DNA of 38,251 bases from Klebsormidium nitens (GCA_000708835.1 DF237583.1:4649-42899); one strand, 5' to 3'; counted from the stretch's first letter, positions 17,086 to 25,230 are shown. Numbers and translations are program-made. The notes: generated from the letters alone by a model not told the origin.

Positions 17086-17649
17086 GCAGGAGTGCATCAC
17101 CGATTGACTTGACCACATGTTCCAGTCGTTGAGATCCATGCACTCCTTGATTGCCCCAGGGAGTAACGAGTCTCTGGAGTCTCCCTTGTAGAGCAGCAAA
17201 TCCGGTAGAACAATGGATTTACTGCTTCTGCCAATTGTTGCAAGCCGATCCGCGAGCTCATTCCCAGGTATGCCAACATGGCCCTTGACCTTTGCAAGAA
17301 TTAGTTCCGACTTCCTTTCGAGCAGCCACCGCGAACATCGGACCAGCACCTCGAACCGGGGATCAAGTGTCCCCTTTCTGATCAAGTCTATGCTCGTTTG
17401 GCTGTCGGTGAAGATGTGCCCGTCCTGAGAGTGCAGAATTGCAACAAAAATTGCGGCCAACTCTGCATGATTGCTATCTGCTCTCCTCGACCTACACGGT
17501 ACCAGACTGTAGCTTTCAAGCCGCCTACGGCTTTGATAATTGACTCCAATCCCAGCACGCCCACCCTTCACACTGGCGTCCGTGTAGGTCTCATGCCTTC
17601 TCACCGGCAGTGCACGGCAATATGCAATCTGACGTGCAGTGCATGCCAT
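17053..17649 (-). CDS. ribonuclease HI
   Basis: This is a 198-residue RNase H of type I, which cuts the RNA strand of RNA-DNA hybrids. The active-site residues are all present: Asp24 in YTDAS, Glu63 in HAELAAI, Asp82 in IFTDSQ, His124 in VKGHVG and Asp134 in NELADRLA. The start at ATG 17649 gives a short basic lead before the first strand; a second ATG at 17644 is out of frame. The length fits the family, with a C-terminal extension of about 50 residues (WNMWSSQ...). In giant viruses it may remove RNA primers during replication. It overlaps the end of the convergent helicase gene by 33 bp. Confidence 0.92.
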   Translation of the reverse strand: MACTARQIAYCRALPVRRHETYTDASVKGGRAGIGVNYQSRRRLESYSLVPCRSRRADSNHAELAAIFVAILHSQDGHIFTDSQTSIDLIRKGTLDPRFEVLVRCSRWLLERKSELILAKVKGHVGIPGNELADRLATIGRSSKSIVLPDLLLYKGDSRDSLLPGAIKECMDLNDWNMWSSQSVMHSCSACPSHWSHL

Positions 17650-17669
17650 GCTCCTTATTACATATGCCT

Positions 17670-18290
17670 CTATGATTCGGCCGGTTGAGAACGCGCTTGA
17701 GAGATGATTGCATCATAGTGCTGCGTGTCAGCATCAAACAGCAGGTGCAGCACCGGCCGCCGTCCGACATTGCGGCGCCTCTCCACACTTCTGGGTCCTG
17801 CGCGACTGGCGAAGAAGATCCCTTTCTCTCCATTCTCCGGATCGTGAGCCGGATGAACGAGAATGCAAACATTCAGCAGCGCAGACAGCGCCAGCAACTC
17901 CGTCTGCCCTCCAAACGTTCTGTTCTCCACCATATGAGCGGCATAGCTCTCCTTGTCAACGATCTCTGGGCAACCCGGGTCCGCCGCATACTCCATCTCG
18001 ACGCTCTCCTTCCCAGTGACGTTGCCCCGAATCCCACCCAGGGGCCAGGTCCAGTGCTGCACGACATAGTTGACCGTCTCTGTGCGCAACTTCTGCACGG
18101 CAGCCTTGAACCTTGCGCTGTTTGGGTCGGGAAGCTTCCCCTTGGAAGTGTGATAGAAGCACAGGAACGTTGCAGCAAAGAGGCACGCGCCATCGCCGGG
18201 CACTGAAACAACCTCGGGGTCGTCCGGCAAGCCGCTTGTTCTGTACATGGCGTACTTAGGGTGAAGGATTTGCTGTTTGTGGCAACGCAT
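17670..18290 (-). CDS. OTU-family cysteine protease
   Basis: This is a 206-residue protein if it starts at ATG 18290; an upstream ATG at 18308 would overlap the ATG of the divergent gene. The OTU signature is clear: VPGDGACLFAA with Asp33 and catalytic Cys36, a FGGQTELLALSALLNVCILV helix-strand pair, and the C-terminal HLLFDADTQHYDAI with catalytic His191. OTU proteases remove ubiquitin or ubiquitin-like tags. Giant viruses often carry one, thought to alter host ubiquitin signalling; the substrate here is unknown. It lies 20 bp downstream of the RNase H start on the same strand, so the two could share a transcript. Confidence 0.88.
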   Translation of the reverse strand: MRCHKQQILHPKYAMYRTSGLPDDPEVVSVPGDGACLFAATFLCFYHTSKGKLPDPNSARFKAAVQKLRTETVNYVVQHWTWPLGGIRGNVTGKESVEMEYAADPGCPEIVDKESYAAHMVENRTFGGQTELLALSALLNVCILVHPAHDPENGEKGIFFASRAGPRSVERRRNVGRRPVLHLLFDADTQHYDAIISQARSQPAES

Positions 18291-18306
18291 CCCAGCCCCC
18301 AAAGCC

Positions 18307-18573
18307 ATGATCAAGCACGCGAGATCGGTCCTCCTATCCGCGCCTGCCCAAGCACTCCTCTGTGCCCTTGCCGTCCACAGCACGTACTATGCGGCCGAGG
18401 TGCTCCATGCCAGATACTGCACACCCTCCTTCTTCTGGAGCGCCTTCAGCAGCAGCTCGAGCAGCTGCCTCGCTCTGCGGCGCCTCTCCGACCTGTCTCG
18501 AGACTACTTCCCGATGTTCCTCGCGGCTATTGCTTGTGCTGTGGGCTCCGCCTTGCGCAAAAAGGCGGTCTGA
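18307..18573 (+). CDS. small conserved-looking membrane protein
   Basis: This is an 88-residue protein starting at ATG 18307. It has a hydrophobic segment (LLSAPAQALLCALAVHSTYYAAEVL), a Ser-rich middle (AFSSSSSSCLALRRL) and a second helix (FPMFLAAIACAVGSAL) ending in Arg/Lys. The composition and helix layout look like a real membrane protein rather than a shadow. It is antisense to the C-terminal 79 residues of the HIT gene. Of the two I consider this strand the better coding candidate in the overlap. No family name is assigned. Confidence 0.6.
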   Translation: MIKHARSVLLSAPAQALLCALAVHSTYYAAEVLHARYCTPSFFWSAFSSSSSSCLALRRLSDLSRDYFPMFLAAIACAVGSALRKKAV

Positions 18574-18897
18574 CGCGAGATGCCTCTTTCGTAAAGCGAG
18601 AACCGACCGCTCGTCCGCCCGGATCTTCCAGTGAACATGGTTGTGATTAACCCAATTGCCAAAGCTGGCATAGATCTGGTAGTCGGGCAGCTCTATAGCC
18701 TCCATGAAAGCAGCGACCTCTTGAAACGAAGCCCGAAGCTCTTCGCCCGAAAGATCGAGCGTCGAGGCCTTGTGTACATGTGGTGTGTAGATCAGAAGCG
18801 GCCGTCCCTTGAGATCAAAATGGAATCGCCCGTGCCTCCCATCCGCAATCACCAGGCTGCGAGCATATTGTGTCAAGTGACAGGTGTAGCAACTCAT
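18334..18897 (-). CDS. HIT-like nucleotide hydrolase or transferase
   Basis: This is a 187-residue ORF starting at ATG 18897 (MSCYTCHL). The first 115 residues fit a HIT fold: a CxxC near the start, FHFDLKGRPLLIYTPHVHKAST, a helix, then NHNHVHWKI with the HxHxH catalytic triad (His85, 87, 89). HIT proteins act on nucleoside phosphates attached to another group. The last 79 residues are Ala/Glu/Arg-rich, lack family features and are antisense to the membrane protein gene at 18307. They may be a lost-stop extension or the result of an indel. The start is 57 bp from the divergent MASE1 gene. Confidence 0.72.
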   Translation of the reverse strand: MSCYTCHLTQYARSLVIADGRHGRFHFDLKGRPLLIYTPHVHKASTLDLSGEELRASFQEVAAFMEAIELPDYQIYASFGNWVNHNHVHWKIRADERSVLALRKRHLASDRLFAQGGAHSTSNSREEHREVVSRQVGEAPQSEAAARAAAEGAPEEGGCAVSGMEHLGRIVRAVDGKGTEECLGRRG

Positions 18898-18954
18898 CAA
18901 AGGCCCACCGCGAATTTCGGGTTGAATTGGGTGGAGAAAATCAGCAGCTCTGAT

Positions 18955-20724
18955 ATGGCGCAGCGGTGGCTCGCATGGCGCTCGTGGTTTGGGCCGCCTC
19001 TCATCACCGCGGCATACCTGGGTGTTGCCCAGTTTGGAAGGCTCCTGGTGGACAGCAAGACCCATAGTGCGTCCGTCTGGCCTCCTTCTGGGGTTGGCCT
19101 GGCAGCTGCTCTCCACTTTGGCAGGCCATCAGCAGCTGTAGGCATTGCGGCCGGCTCACTATTGCATCTCCTCTTGATGTACCTGACGACCGAGAGGTAC
19201 CACCGGACAATCTTCCTCGCAATCTCCCCAGCTTTTGCGGCAATCAACGTCCTGGAAGCTCTTGTGAACTGCACACTCATCCAGTTCGTATCAAAACAAA
19301 GGTCGGGGTGGTTTGAAACTTGGCGGGGAGCGGTCCTTTTCTTTCTTCCGATCCCGTTCGCCCCCCTCGCATCTGCTTACCTCATTGCTTTCTTACTTGC
19401 CCTTGTCAATTTTGTCCCAACAGCTTACGTGGCCAAGTATGGTGCAGCAATATGGCTGGGCCGCCTCGGTGGCATATATGCTTTCACGCCAGCACTGACA
19501 AACCCGTGGAACGGACTGTTTCGGATTCATCAATGGAAGGTGATGCTGACATTTGCCGGCATTGCAGTAGTATTCTCATTCACTTTCATGAACGGTTGGG
19601 GGCTTATAACGTCTTCTCAACCACGACTGTTCATTTTTCCAGCCACTGCTATGCTAGTTCTTGCAACACCTGCTTTGGGTAATCAGGAGGTCACTGGGGC
19701 AATCTTTCTCGCAATGGCCATGGTTATTGTCGGAACCGCCCGGGGGATGGGTCCATTCAGTGGCGACAACCACTCGCCAATCTTTTGGCTGACGTTGGAG
19801 CAGATCTACATATGCGTCACCAGTGCCAAGACGATCTGTATTGCAGCCTTGTCACGTGAAAAAGACGACAAGCACGTGCAACTGCAGAGGGTCAACGAGT
19901 TGCTCGAGACGCGGGTGCAGCACAGAACAAGCGAGTCAACGGCTGCGATTGACCGTGCGGAGGAGGTTGGTCGGCAGAAGCTGGGATTCGTGAGGCATGT
20001 ACGCGAAGAGATACGCGCGCCTCTGGTAGGGATCCAACGGCTGTGCTTTACTGAAAGCCCTCTCGACATTGACTCCCTCCGGGCACGGGTGGCCGGCACG
20101 GCAGAGCTGCTGGTCACCGTTCTGGACGACCTGGTCGACGTGGGGTACGGCGAAGGTGGCAGGCTGTGCTCTGAGATGCTGAAGTTTGAACCGGAGGCGC
20201 TCTTTAGGCGTGCACTGGACCTGGTCAGGCCGGATCTATCGAAGGTGGCCACCCTTGAAGCTGACAAGGACCTTCCTCGGTATGCCGAAGGCGACATGAA
20301 GAAGCTGCAGCGCTGCCTGGTTGCGATGATCAACTGCTGCTGCACCGGTGATGTGTGTTCGGTCCGGCTTGGCATCCTGTGCATGCCGCCCGAGATGATG
20401 GCGAACGGCGTCCATTCCCGCCACAGGCTGTGGATACGCTTCGAGGTGCATGCAGAGCCTCACGGGGGGCAAGCAACGGACCTCGAGGGCGGCTGGGTGC
20501 TCAACCCATACGATCCAAAAACCTCTGTGGATGACCGCCCCGTGGTGCTAGCTGACGAGATGGGTGGACGGCTCTTCCGAGCCCGCGACGGCCTCAGTGC
20601 AAGGCTGGAGGTCCCTTTAAGACGCACAATGGACAACAACTCCCTGGGGTCCAGTGTCCGCTTCCGTGAGGCCCGAGCGCAAGCCATTCTGGACGGGCTG
20701 GAGCTGAGCCCGCAGAAAGAGTAG
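18955..20724 (+). CDS. MASE1-type membrane sensor with degenerate histidine-kinase core
   Basis: This is a 589-residue protein starting at ATG 18955. The open frame reaches 18631 but that part is antisense to HIT. Residues about 15-320 are eight or so hydrophobic helices with SVWPPSGVGLAAALHFG near the start, a hallmark of MASE1 sensory domains of bacteria. A coiled coil (about 320-345) leads to a HisKA-like helix FVRHVREEIRAPL. Here the phosphate-accepting His is replaced by Glu351. The following ATPase-like region has no clear N box (the usual Asn is missing from INCCCTGD) and no DxGxG. I infer a pseudokinase: membrane sensing kept, phosphotransfer lost. Membrane sensors with dead kinase cores are also known in plant ethylene receptors. 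The ligand is unknown. Confidence 0.72.
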   Translation: MAQRWLAWRSWFGPPLITAAYLGVAQFGRLLVDSKTHSASVWPPSGVGLAAALHFGRPSAAVGIAAGSLLHLLLMYLTTERYHRTIFLAISPAFAAINVLEALVNCTLIQFVSKQRSGWFETWRGAVLFFLPIPFAPLASAYLIAFLLALVNFVPTAYVAKYGAAIWLGRLGGIYAFTPALTNPWNGLFRIHQWKVMLTFAGIAVVFSFTFMNGWGLITSSQPRLFIFPATAMLVLATPALGNQEVTGAIFLAMAMVIVGTARGMGPFSGDNHSPIFWLTLEQIYICVTSAKTICIAALSREKDDKHVQLQRVNELLETRVQHRTSESTAAIDRAEEVGRQKLGFVRHVREEIRAPLVGIQRLCFTESPLDIDSLRARVAGTAELLVTVLDDLVDVGYGEGGRLCSEMLKFEPEALFRRALDLVRPDLSKVATLEADKDLPRYAEGDMKKLQRCLVAMINCCCTGDVCSVRLGILCMPPEMMANGVHSRHRLWIRFEVHAEPHGGQATDLEGGWVLNPYDPKTSVDDRPVVLADEMGGRLFRARDGLSARLEVPLRRTMDNNSLGSSVRFREARAQAILDGLELSPQKE

Positions 20725-20768
20725 AGTGCTCGGACACTTATGATCAAAGAACAAGTGACTTTCGAGCA

Positions 20769-20882
20769 ATGGAGCCAATACTTGCAGTTTTCGTTGGGAT
20801 CGCACTTGTGTCGTACGCACTGCTGTGCTGTTTCCTTTTCATTGACGCATTGTGCTTGGAGGACGACGCGGACGGCCTGTGA
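20769..20882 (+). CDS. 37-residue membrane microprotein
   Basis: An ORF of 37 codons opens at ATG 20769, just after the MASE1 gene. It is almost entirely one hydrophobic helix (ILAVFVGIALVSYALLCCFL) followed by an acidic end (LEDDADGL). The clean anchor-plus-acidic-tail form and its position between two genes support it. The short length keeps confidence low. Confidence 0.4.
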   Translation: MEPILAVFVGIALVSYALLCCFLFIDALCLEDDADGL

Positions 20883-20958
20883 AGCGAGCGCTCTTTTTTT
20901 CATGGTATAGCTGTTAGGTATGACGCATGCTATCAGATATGCACGCCCCTTTTGCATC

Positions 20959-21315
20959 ATGAATGTAAGGGCTTGCGAGCCTCGTTTGCCGGTCCTTGAG
21001 GCAACCGATCACGTGTACATTTTACGCCATAACAGGAACATTCTGAGAGCGCCGCTTCCCATCGAGCGGCCATTGGAACCACCGATGGCGATGCTGTTTC
21101 ATGACAAGAGCTATGCAACCGAATTTCACTACCAGTTTGACCCTAGCGCCCACCTGGAGGAGGTGGAGCTCGGCAAGTTCGAGACATATGCCCACTCAAA
21201 TAACCTGCCCTTGCAGATAGTCTTCGTCAATGGCAAACATGTTGTCCGCCCACCACGCCGAGACCCCCAACACTATCGCCAGATGCTAGCAACTATGTGG
21301 GATTCGTCCCAGTGA
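20959..21315 (+). CDS. hypothetical protein
   Basis: This is a 118-residue soluble protein starting at ATG 20959 (MNVRACEPRLPVLEATDHV); an upstream in-frame ATG at 20920 would add 13 residues. It has mixed alpha/beta character with HYQFDPSAHLEEVELGKFETYA in the middle and a basic VRPPRRDPQHYRQML end. No family is recognised. Its last 23 bp overlap the end of the convergent nuclease-like gene at 21293, as in other tail-to-tail pairs here. Confidence 0.5.
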   Translation: MNVRACEPRLPVLEATDHVYILRHNRNILRAPLPIERPLEPPMAMLFHDKSYATEFHYQFDPSAHLEEVELGKFETYAHSNNLPLQIVFVNGKHVVRPPRRDPQHYRQMLATMWDSSQ

Positions 21316-22417
21316 CTTCTACTACTTCGCCCTGAGTGATGCGTGCCAGTTTTGCCAACGGATCGCTGGCAAAGTCGACGCGGTATCTCTCTGTCCAGTG
21401 CACCCCCGCTGTCTCTCCAGAATACCTGGCGATCACAGGCCGATGCGGGTATACACGGATGCACCCCTCGGATTTGGCGCCGCCGATAAGACGACGTTCA
21501 GCCAGCAAGCCTTTCGGGATCACATAGCAGCAGTTCACTTTGGTTTCTGGTAGCTGAATGCAGAGGAAGTCGAAGTCGTCAACTGCATACTGCCTATAGG
21601 TGGATTTGCCACCCACTCTGCCTGCGTTCTTCTGGCAACTTACTTTGTACTGGTCCTTTTTGACGTCGTATCGGGCCAACTTCAATTGCCATCTCTTGCC
21701 CTCTACAAGGTAGTCATAGCTCATGTGCTCGGCTGGAGGGTCCACGAACGTAACTGACAATGAGCGCTGGAGCCTTTTGAAAGCCTCGTACTCCGCCAAG
21801 GCAGTTGGAGCCGTGGGCTTCTCGTGCTCCGTCGGGCTACGTAATACGTAATTGCTCGAGCCTGTCAAGGCCTCCTCATATATCTTGTGGATTGCACTGG
21901 CCAGGTTAGCAAAGTCCACTTCCTGAAGTCGATCAGGATTTATGCTATATCGGACTCTTGTTACCGGAATCTGAACGCATTGGCTGACCAGTTTGGATCC
22001 TTCTGCCAGCCATATGCGAGGGGGCTGGACGTGAACTGCTATGAAGACTAGCAACAAGCCCGTGTAGCCGTTCGTATGTTTGAAGCTGTAAAAGTTTGTC
22101 CCATTGCGGCCGTCCACCCCGGTTACACCAGTGGTCTTGAGTTGTATGCCAAGGGCAAGTGCACCAGGCATGTAAACGCAGCAGTCGGCACGAGCTTTCT
22201 CGAAAGATTTGTGGAACTCGAGACGACCGTCCTTCTGGATCGCACGCGAGAGTATTTGCAGGCCCCGTGCTTCTTTCTCGTTGTTGTCACCGTATTTTGC
22301 CAGATTAGCAAAGCGTGCAACGGCAGCCTCGTCCATCTCCAGATATGCTTTTCGAGACAATTGCAAAGCCTTAAGTGTCTCGCGGGGCTTGTACAAGCGA
22401 TTCTTACTTAGGGCCAT
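21293..22417 (-). CDS. protein with two PD-(D/E)xK-nuclease-like modules
   Basis: This is a 374-residue protein starting at ATG 22417 (MALSKNRLYKP). Two similar modules can be seen. The first has GIQLKTTG, then NGYTGLLLVFIAV. The second has YDYLVEGKRWQLKLAR, then DDFDFLCIQLP, then CYVIPKGLLAERRL. Each carries a Q-(L)-K strand followed by a D/Y-L-L strand, the form seen in resolvase-like and restriction-type PD-(D/E)xK proteins. The second module is the more complete. Catalysis is inferred only. An upstream in-frame ATG at 22444 would overlap the divergent kinase gene's ATG. It could act on viral recombination intermediates or on foreign DNA. Confidence 0.5.
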   Translation of the reverse strand: MALSKNRLYKPRETLKALQLSRKAYLEMDEAAVARFANLAKYGDNNEKEARGLQILSRAIQKDGRLEFHKSFEKARADCCVYMPGALALGIQLKTTGVTGVDGRNGTNFYSFKHTNGYTGLLLVFIAVHVQPPRIWLAEGSKLVSQCVQIPVTRVRYSINPDRLQEVDFANLASAIHKIYEEALTGSSNYVLRSPTEHEKPTAPTALAEYEAFKRLQRSLSVTFVDPPAEHMSYDYLVEGKRWQLKLARYDVKKDQYKVSCQKNAGRVGGKSTYRQYAVDDFDFLCIQLPETKVNCCYVIPKGLLAERRLIGGAKSEGCIRVYPHRPVIARYSGETAGVHWTERYRVDFASDPLAKLARITQGEVVEVTGTNPT

Positions 22418-22442
22418 TCCAACGTTGCAAAAGAGCACCGCC

Positions 22443-23020
22443 ATGATCACTGTTGAAGGGAACGTCTCTTCAGGCAAATCGACTTTGCTGAAAGGCCTGC
22501 AGGCTGCCGGCCATGACGTGTACTTGGAGCCAGTCTCTACCTGGTCGAGTCAGCTCGGGCCTTTTACGCGGACCCGGCCCGTTACGGCCTCCCCCTGCAA
22601 CTGAAGGTGCTGACCTCCTTCCTTCGAGCCGGCAAAAAGGAGCAGTCAATAGTGGAGAGATCTCCAGTGAGCTCGAGGTACATTTTTGGGCGCCTCTTGC
22701 ACGAAGCGGGGCTACTCACGGACGTAGAGATGGACACGTATCGAAGCATCTTTGACGCCCTTAGCCCCCTACTGATCCAACCGGCAGCGTGCATATATGT
22801 TTTCTCAGACCCTGCTGAGTGCTTCACACGAGCCACGCAAAGAGGCAGACAAGAAGAAGCCCAACTCACGGAGCACTACTTGGCAAGGCTGCACGCTGCT
22901 CACGAGAGCATCTTTGAGCGCTCTTGTGAGGAGGTCGCTGAGGGTGTCTTTAAATGTGAGAGTCCCTGCTTTGCAAGAGCTTCTGGATCGACGGGCGGCG
23001 ATCCAAGGATAAGGTCTTAA
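22443..23020 (+). CDS. deoxynucleoside kinase, frameshifted
   Basis: This enzyme phosphorylates deoxynucleosides to supply dNTPs for viral DNA synthesis. The first frame (ATG 22443 to stop 22604) has the P-loop EGNVSSGKST (about residues 4-13) and EPVSTW. The second frame, to 23020, has FYADPARYGLPLQ, ERSPVSSRYIF (the DRS/ERS motif that binds substrate) and a lid-like TRATQRGRQEE. The break falls in a run of four T at 22562-22565, one base short of keeping frame. This could be a consensus error or a real inactivating deletion. The final 20 residues also look weak, and another frame there reads as a better helix, so a second indel near 22950 is possible. The family is the dCK/dGK/TK2-type group. 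Confidence 0.8.
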
Positions 23021-23105
23021 GAGCGTGTGCAGCAGCCCTGCAGTACCTAACATCACCTTCGTGAGGAGCTTCTGGCGCCGCATAATTTCTGGATGCTCTG
23101 AAAGA

Positions 23106-23618
23106 ATGGGCAAATCCAGTGGGAAGAAGACGAGACCCGGAAAAACGGAAACGAACAAGTTCTCAAGAATCGGTCCCACTTTGGTTGCGTGGATCGATTC
23201 GCAGGTTGAGGAGGTGAACATTGAGGCTGCTTTCCAACAGGAGGTGAAGCAGCGGCAGGACGAAGTGAAAGAAACCCCTGTGCCTCCGAAGCAGATGCTC
23301 AAGCCTCCGGAGCTCAAGCTAGAGAACCCCAGGGCCGCTCCAACCATCGGGGAAGCCGAAGAGACAGACCATTCCTGTATCGACGAGAGCGACGCACCAT
23401 GCTGGGACTCTGGAGATTTCGGTGATGATGACGAACGGGGCTCCGAGGCATCTTTTGCGGAGCGCGAGCCCGAGTATTCGTCAGACGAAGAATGCTATCA
23501 GATTGTTGAGCAGCCAAGGCTGCCACATAGTCGCTTATTCAGCTCGAGACCACGGCGTAACATCATTGTTTGTGCTCAGGCGCCAGCATTGAAAGAAGAA
23601 GACTTTGTGCCAGAGTAA
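23106..23618 (+). CDS. acidic disordered protein
   Basis: This is a 170-residue protein starting at ATG 23106 (MGKSSGKKTRPGKTE). The N terminus is basic, the middle is Glu/Pro-rich, and there are two strongly acidic stretches (DSGDFGDDDERGSE; EPEYSSDEE) before a basic SRPRRNIIV. It is probably disordered and may be a phosphorylation target or a nucleic-acid or chaperone-type binder. No family is recognised. It ends 7 bp from the convergent gene at 23626. A TTTCTGG element lies about 14 nt upstream of its start. Confidence 0.5.
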   Translation: MGKSSGKKTRPGKTETNKFSRIGPTLVAWIDSQVEEVNIEAAFQQEVKQRQDEVKETPVPPKQMLKPPELKLENPRAAPTIGEAEETDHSCIDESDAPCWDSGDFGDDDERGSEASFAEREPEYSSDEECYQIVEQPRLPHSRLFSSRPRRNIIVCAQAPALKEEDFVPE

Positions 23619-23625
23619 GAAGACA

Positions 23626-24129
23626 TTACACGGACTGGGCCTTGAGTGCCCTCAATGTCATTGACGATCTATTGAAGCAAAAGTCTGCCACCTGTCGTAA
23701 GTATCCCTCCTCAAACTGCGTCTTATGGAACAATCGAGCCATGATGGTGTCGTAAGCCTCAAGGATAGCTCTCCTATGCACATGTATCCACTTCTCCCTC
23801 CCAAGGACCCTCTTGATGAATTGCTCGCCCGGCTCCGGAACGCCGCCTCTGTCCACTTCAAGCAGGCCCCAAGGGATCGGGTGGAACCTCTTGCGCAGCG
23901 CTCGTTGATTGGCATCCATAAGCTGGCGAAGCTTGAAGATAAACTGGCAAAACTGGGGGAAGCTGCAGCGGTCGAGGACCGGGTGGCCTCCACTCCTCAT
24001 GAAATCCTGCACCTCCTCGTAGCAGGCAAGCAGATCGTCCTGATGTGCAGAGATGAACGTCTCTTCTTCACCAAAGAAGTCGTCCTGCAGCAACTGCTTA
24101 TCGTCATCTGACTCGGCGTCAGACATCAT
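23626..24129 (-). CDS. hypothetical helical protein
   Basis: This is a 167-residue protein starting at the tandem ATG ATG (24129/24126). It has an acidic N terminus (SDAESDDDKQLL) followed by a helix-rich body with FPQFCQFIFKLRQLM and EKWIHVHRRAILEAYDTIMARLF. No membrane segment and no family recognised. Its start overlaps the stop of the upstream same-strand gene by 11 bp, which suggests coupled expression. Confidence 0.55.
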   Translation of the reverse strand: MMSDAESDDDKQLLQDDFFGEEETFISAHQDDLLACYEEVQDFMRSGGHPVLDRCSFPQFCQFIFKLRQLMDANQRALRKRFHPIPWGLLEVDRGGVPEPGEQFIKRVLGREKWIHVHRRAILEAYDTIMARLFHKTQFEEGYLRQVADFCFNRSSMTLRALKAQSV

Positions 24130-24610
24130 TCTCGTCCTGAGAAGACTCCTCCTCTTCTTGCGGGGGCGGCTGTTCCCTAAGTGCCGATGTGGCACTGTTG
24201 TCGCCTCCTTGACCCTTCTTGGCCCCTCCGCTCCTCCTAAGTGCATGGTTGACCTTCACTGCGCGATTGGCCAGGATGAACTCGGCCATCTCCCCAGCCA
24301 CGGGGTCGTTCGGCTTGCCTTCTCTGCTGGCCAAGAAGCTAGAGATGGCGGTCTTGATCGAATCTTTTGTGAGCGCCTCTTTGGCCTTTGTGCGATAGAG
24401 CTGCACTTTGCCCCCCGCGATATTGCAGGCATCCAACTGATTGGCAGCCATAAAGTCGCACACGCTCTCTTTCAGCTCCCGCAGTCTCTCGTTGAGAACC
24501 TTGATATCCTTTGAGACCTGTGCCTTTTGCTCCGTCAACCTGAGCCACAGTCGTACATCGGACTTGAACTTGTCCGTGACCTCAACGGTGGCGGGGTTGT
24601 TGCTTGCCAT
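24119..24610 (-). CDS. conserved giant-virus coiled-coil protein (DUF5760-like)
   Basis: This is a 163-residue protein starting at ATG 24610 (MASNNPATVEV). The order is helix LNERLRELKESVCDFMAANQLDACNIAGGKVQLYRTKAKEAL, then a short helix pair, then a low-complexity acidic and Gln/Pro tail. The pattern (L-x2-Lk-x2-K/E helix, then F-M-x3-x2-I/D, then G-K-x-x-L) is that of a small family repeatedly found in giant viruses, usually annotated as DUF5760 or hypothetical. The family number is from memory and should be checked. Function is unknown. A CTTTTCTCC element is 20 nt upstream of the start. Confidence 0.6.
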   Translation of the reverse strand: MASNNPATVEVTDKFKSDVRLWLRLTEQKAQVSKDIKVLNERLRELKESVCDFMAANQLDACNIAGGKVQLYRTKAKEALTKDSIKTAISSFLASREGKPNDPVAGEMAEFILANRAVKVNHALRRSGGAKKGQGGDNSATSALREQPPPQEEEESSQDENDV

Positions 24611-24821
24611 CTGCTCTTTGATGCCTCTATTGGAGAAAAGCTTCACCCTAAGTACGTACGCCTCTAGCGAGGGTACCCATCAGGGTCCCTGCCGTGGCCA
24701 GGCCATGTACTTGGGGACAAGCTAATCCGTCACTTCGACTCCAGGTATGGATCAGACCTACGTTGCCCGTGCAGCTTTGTTACTTACCATAGGACGGCCT
24801 ACCTACTGCTTGTGGAGGTGC

Positions 24822-25157
24822 TCAAAACATTGCTCCAGATGGGGGCCCACGCCGACCCGGTAAAACCCTGAAATGGGACCGCCCCACAACATTCTTGACC
24901 ATGGCAGGATTAGAAAGGAGCTGTTCCTGTTTCTCGAGGGAGACAATGACGTGCTCGGTCAACCTCCTACCTGTGGCACCTCTCTTTAGCCCCAGATTGT
25001 CCCTCATAAGCTTGCCACCCCTGGTCATCAAAGCACGTCCCTTCCAAACATCAACACGTGTTCCGTAAACAGGGTAGCGAGCGATGCGTTTCTTCACTTC
25101 CCAGGCTGTGCCAAACTCCTTCTCAAAGCTTCCTTCACGCTCACGAACGTGTGCCAT
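24822..25157 (-). CDS. small basic conserved viral-type protein
   Basis: This is a 111-residue protein starting at ATG 25157 (MAHVRERE). It contains VDVWKGRALMTRGGKLMRDNLGLKRG, which resembles the giant-virus motif V-W/Y-x-G-x-A-x2-T-x-G-G-L-x2-x-D-L-x2-N-x2-G in small basic proteins of unknown role. The tail is basic and Gly/Pro-rich. A TTTTTCTG element is 18 nt upstream. In-frame codons above 25157 overlap the neighbouring gene and are not used. Confidence 0.55.
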   Translation of the reverse strand: MAHVREREGSFEKEFGTAWEVKKRIARYPVYGTRVDVWKGRALMTRGGKLMRDNLGLKRGATGRRLTEHVIVSLEKQEQLLSNPAMVKNVVGRSHFRVLPGRRGPPSGAMF

Positions 25158-25230
25158 TGTGTTGTAGCATAGGCGCAGAAAAAGACTCTTCGGCTTCCCG
25201 GCCAAGAGTCCGGTGTGAAGCGGACAGCGT

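Noticed and set aside
18631-18954. Extended N terminus of the MASE1 protein
   Set aside because: It is antisense to the HIT core with its HxHxH motif, and the membrane domain begins properly from ATG 18955.
22555-22570. Programmed frameshift in the deoxynucleoside kinase
   Set aside because: The sequence at the junction (GGGCCTTTTACG) does not fit an X-XXY-YYZ slippery site in the reading frame, and two other genes show similar one-base losses, so an error or deletion is simpler.
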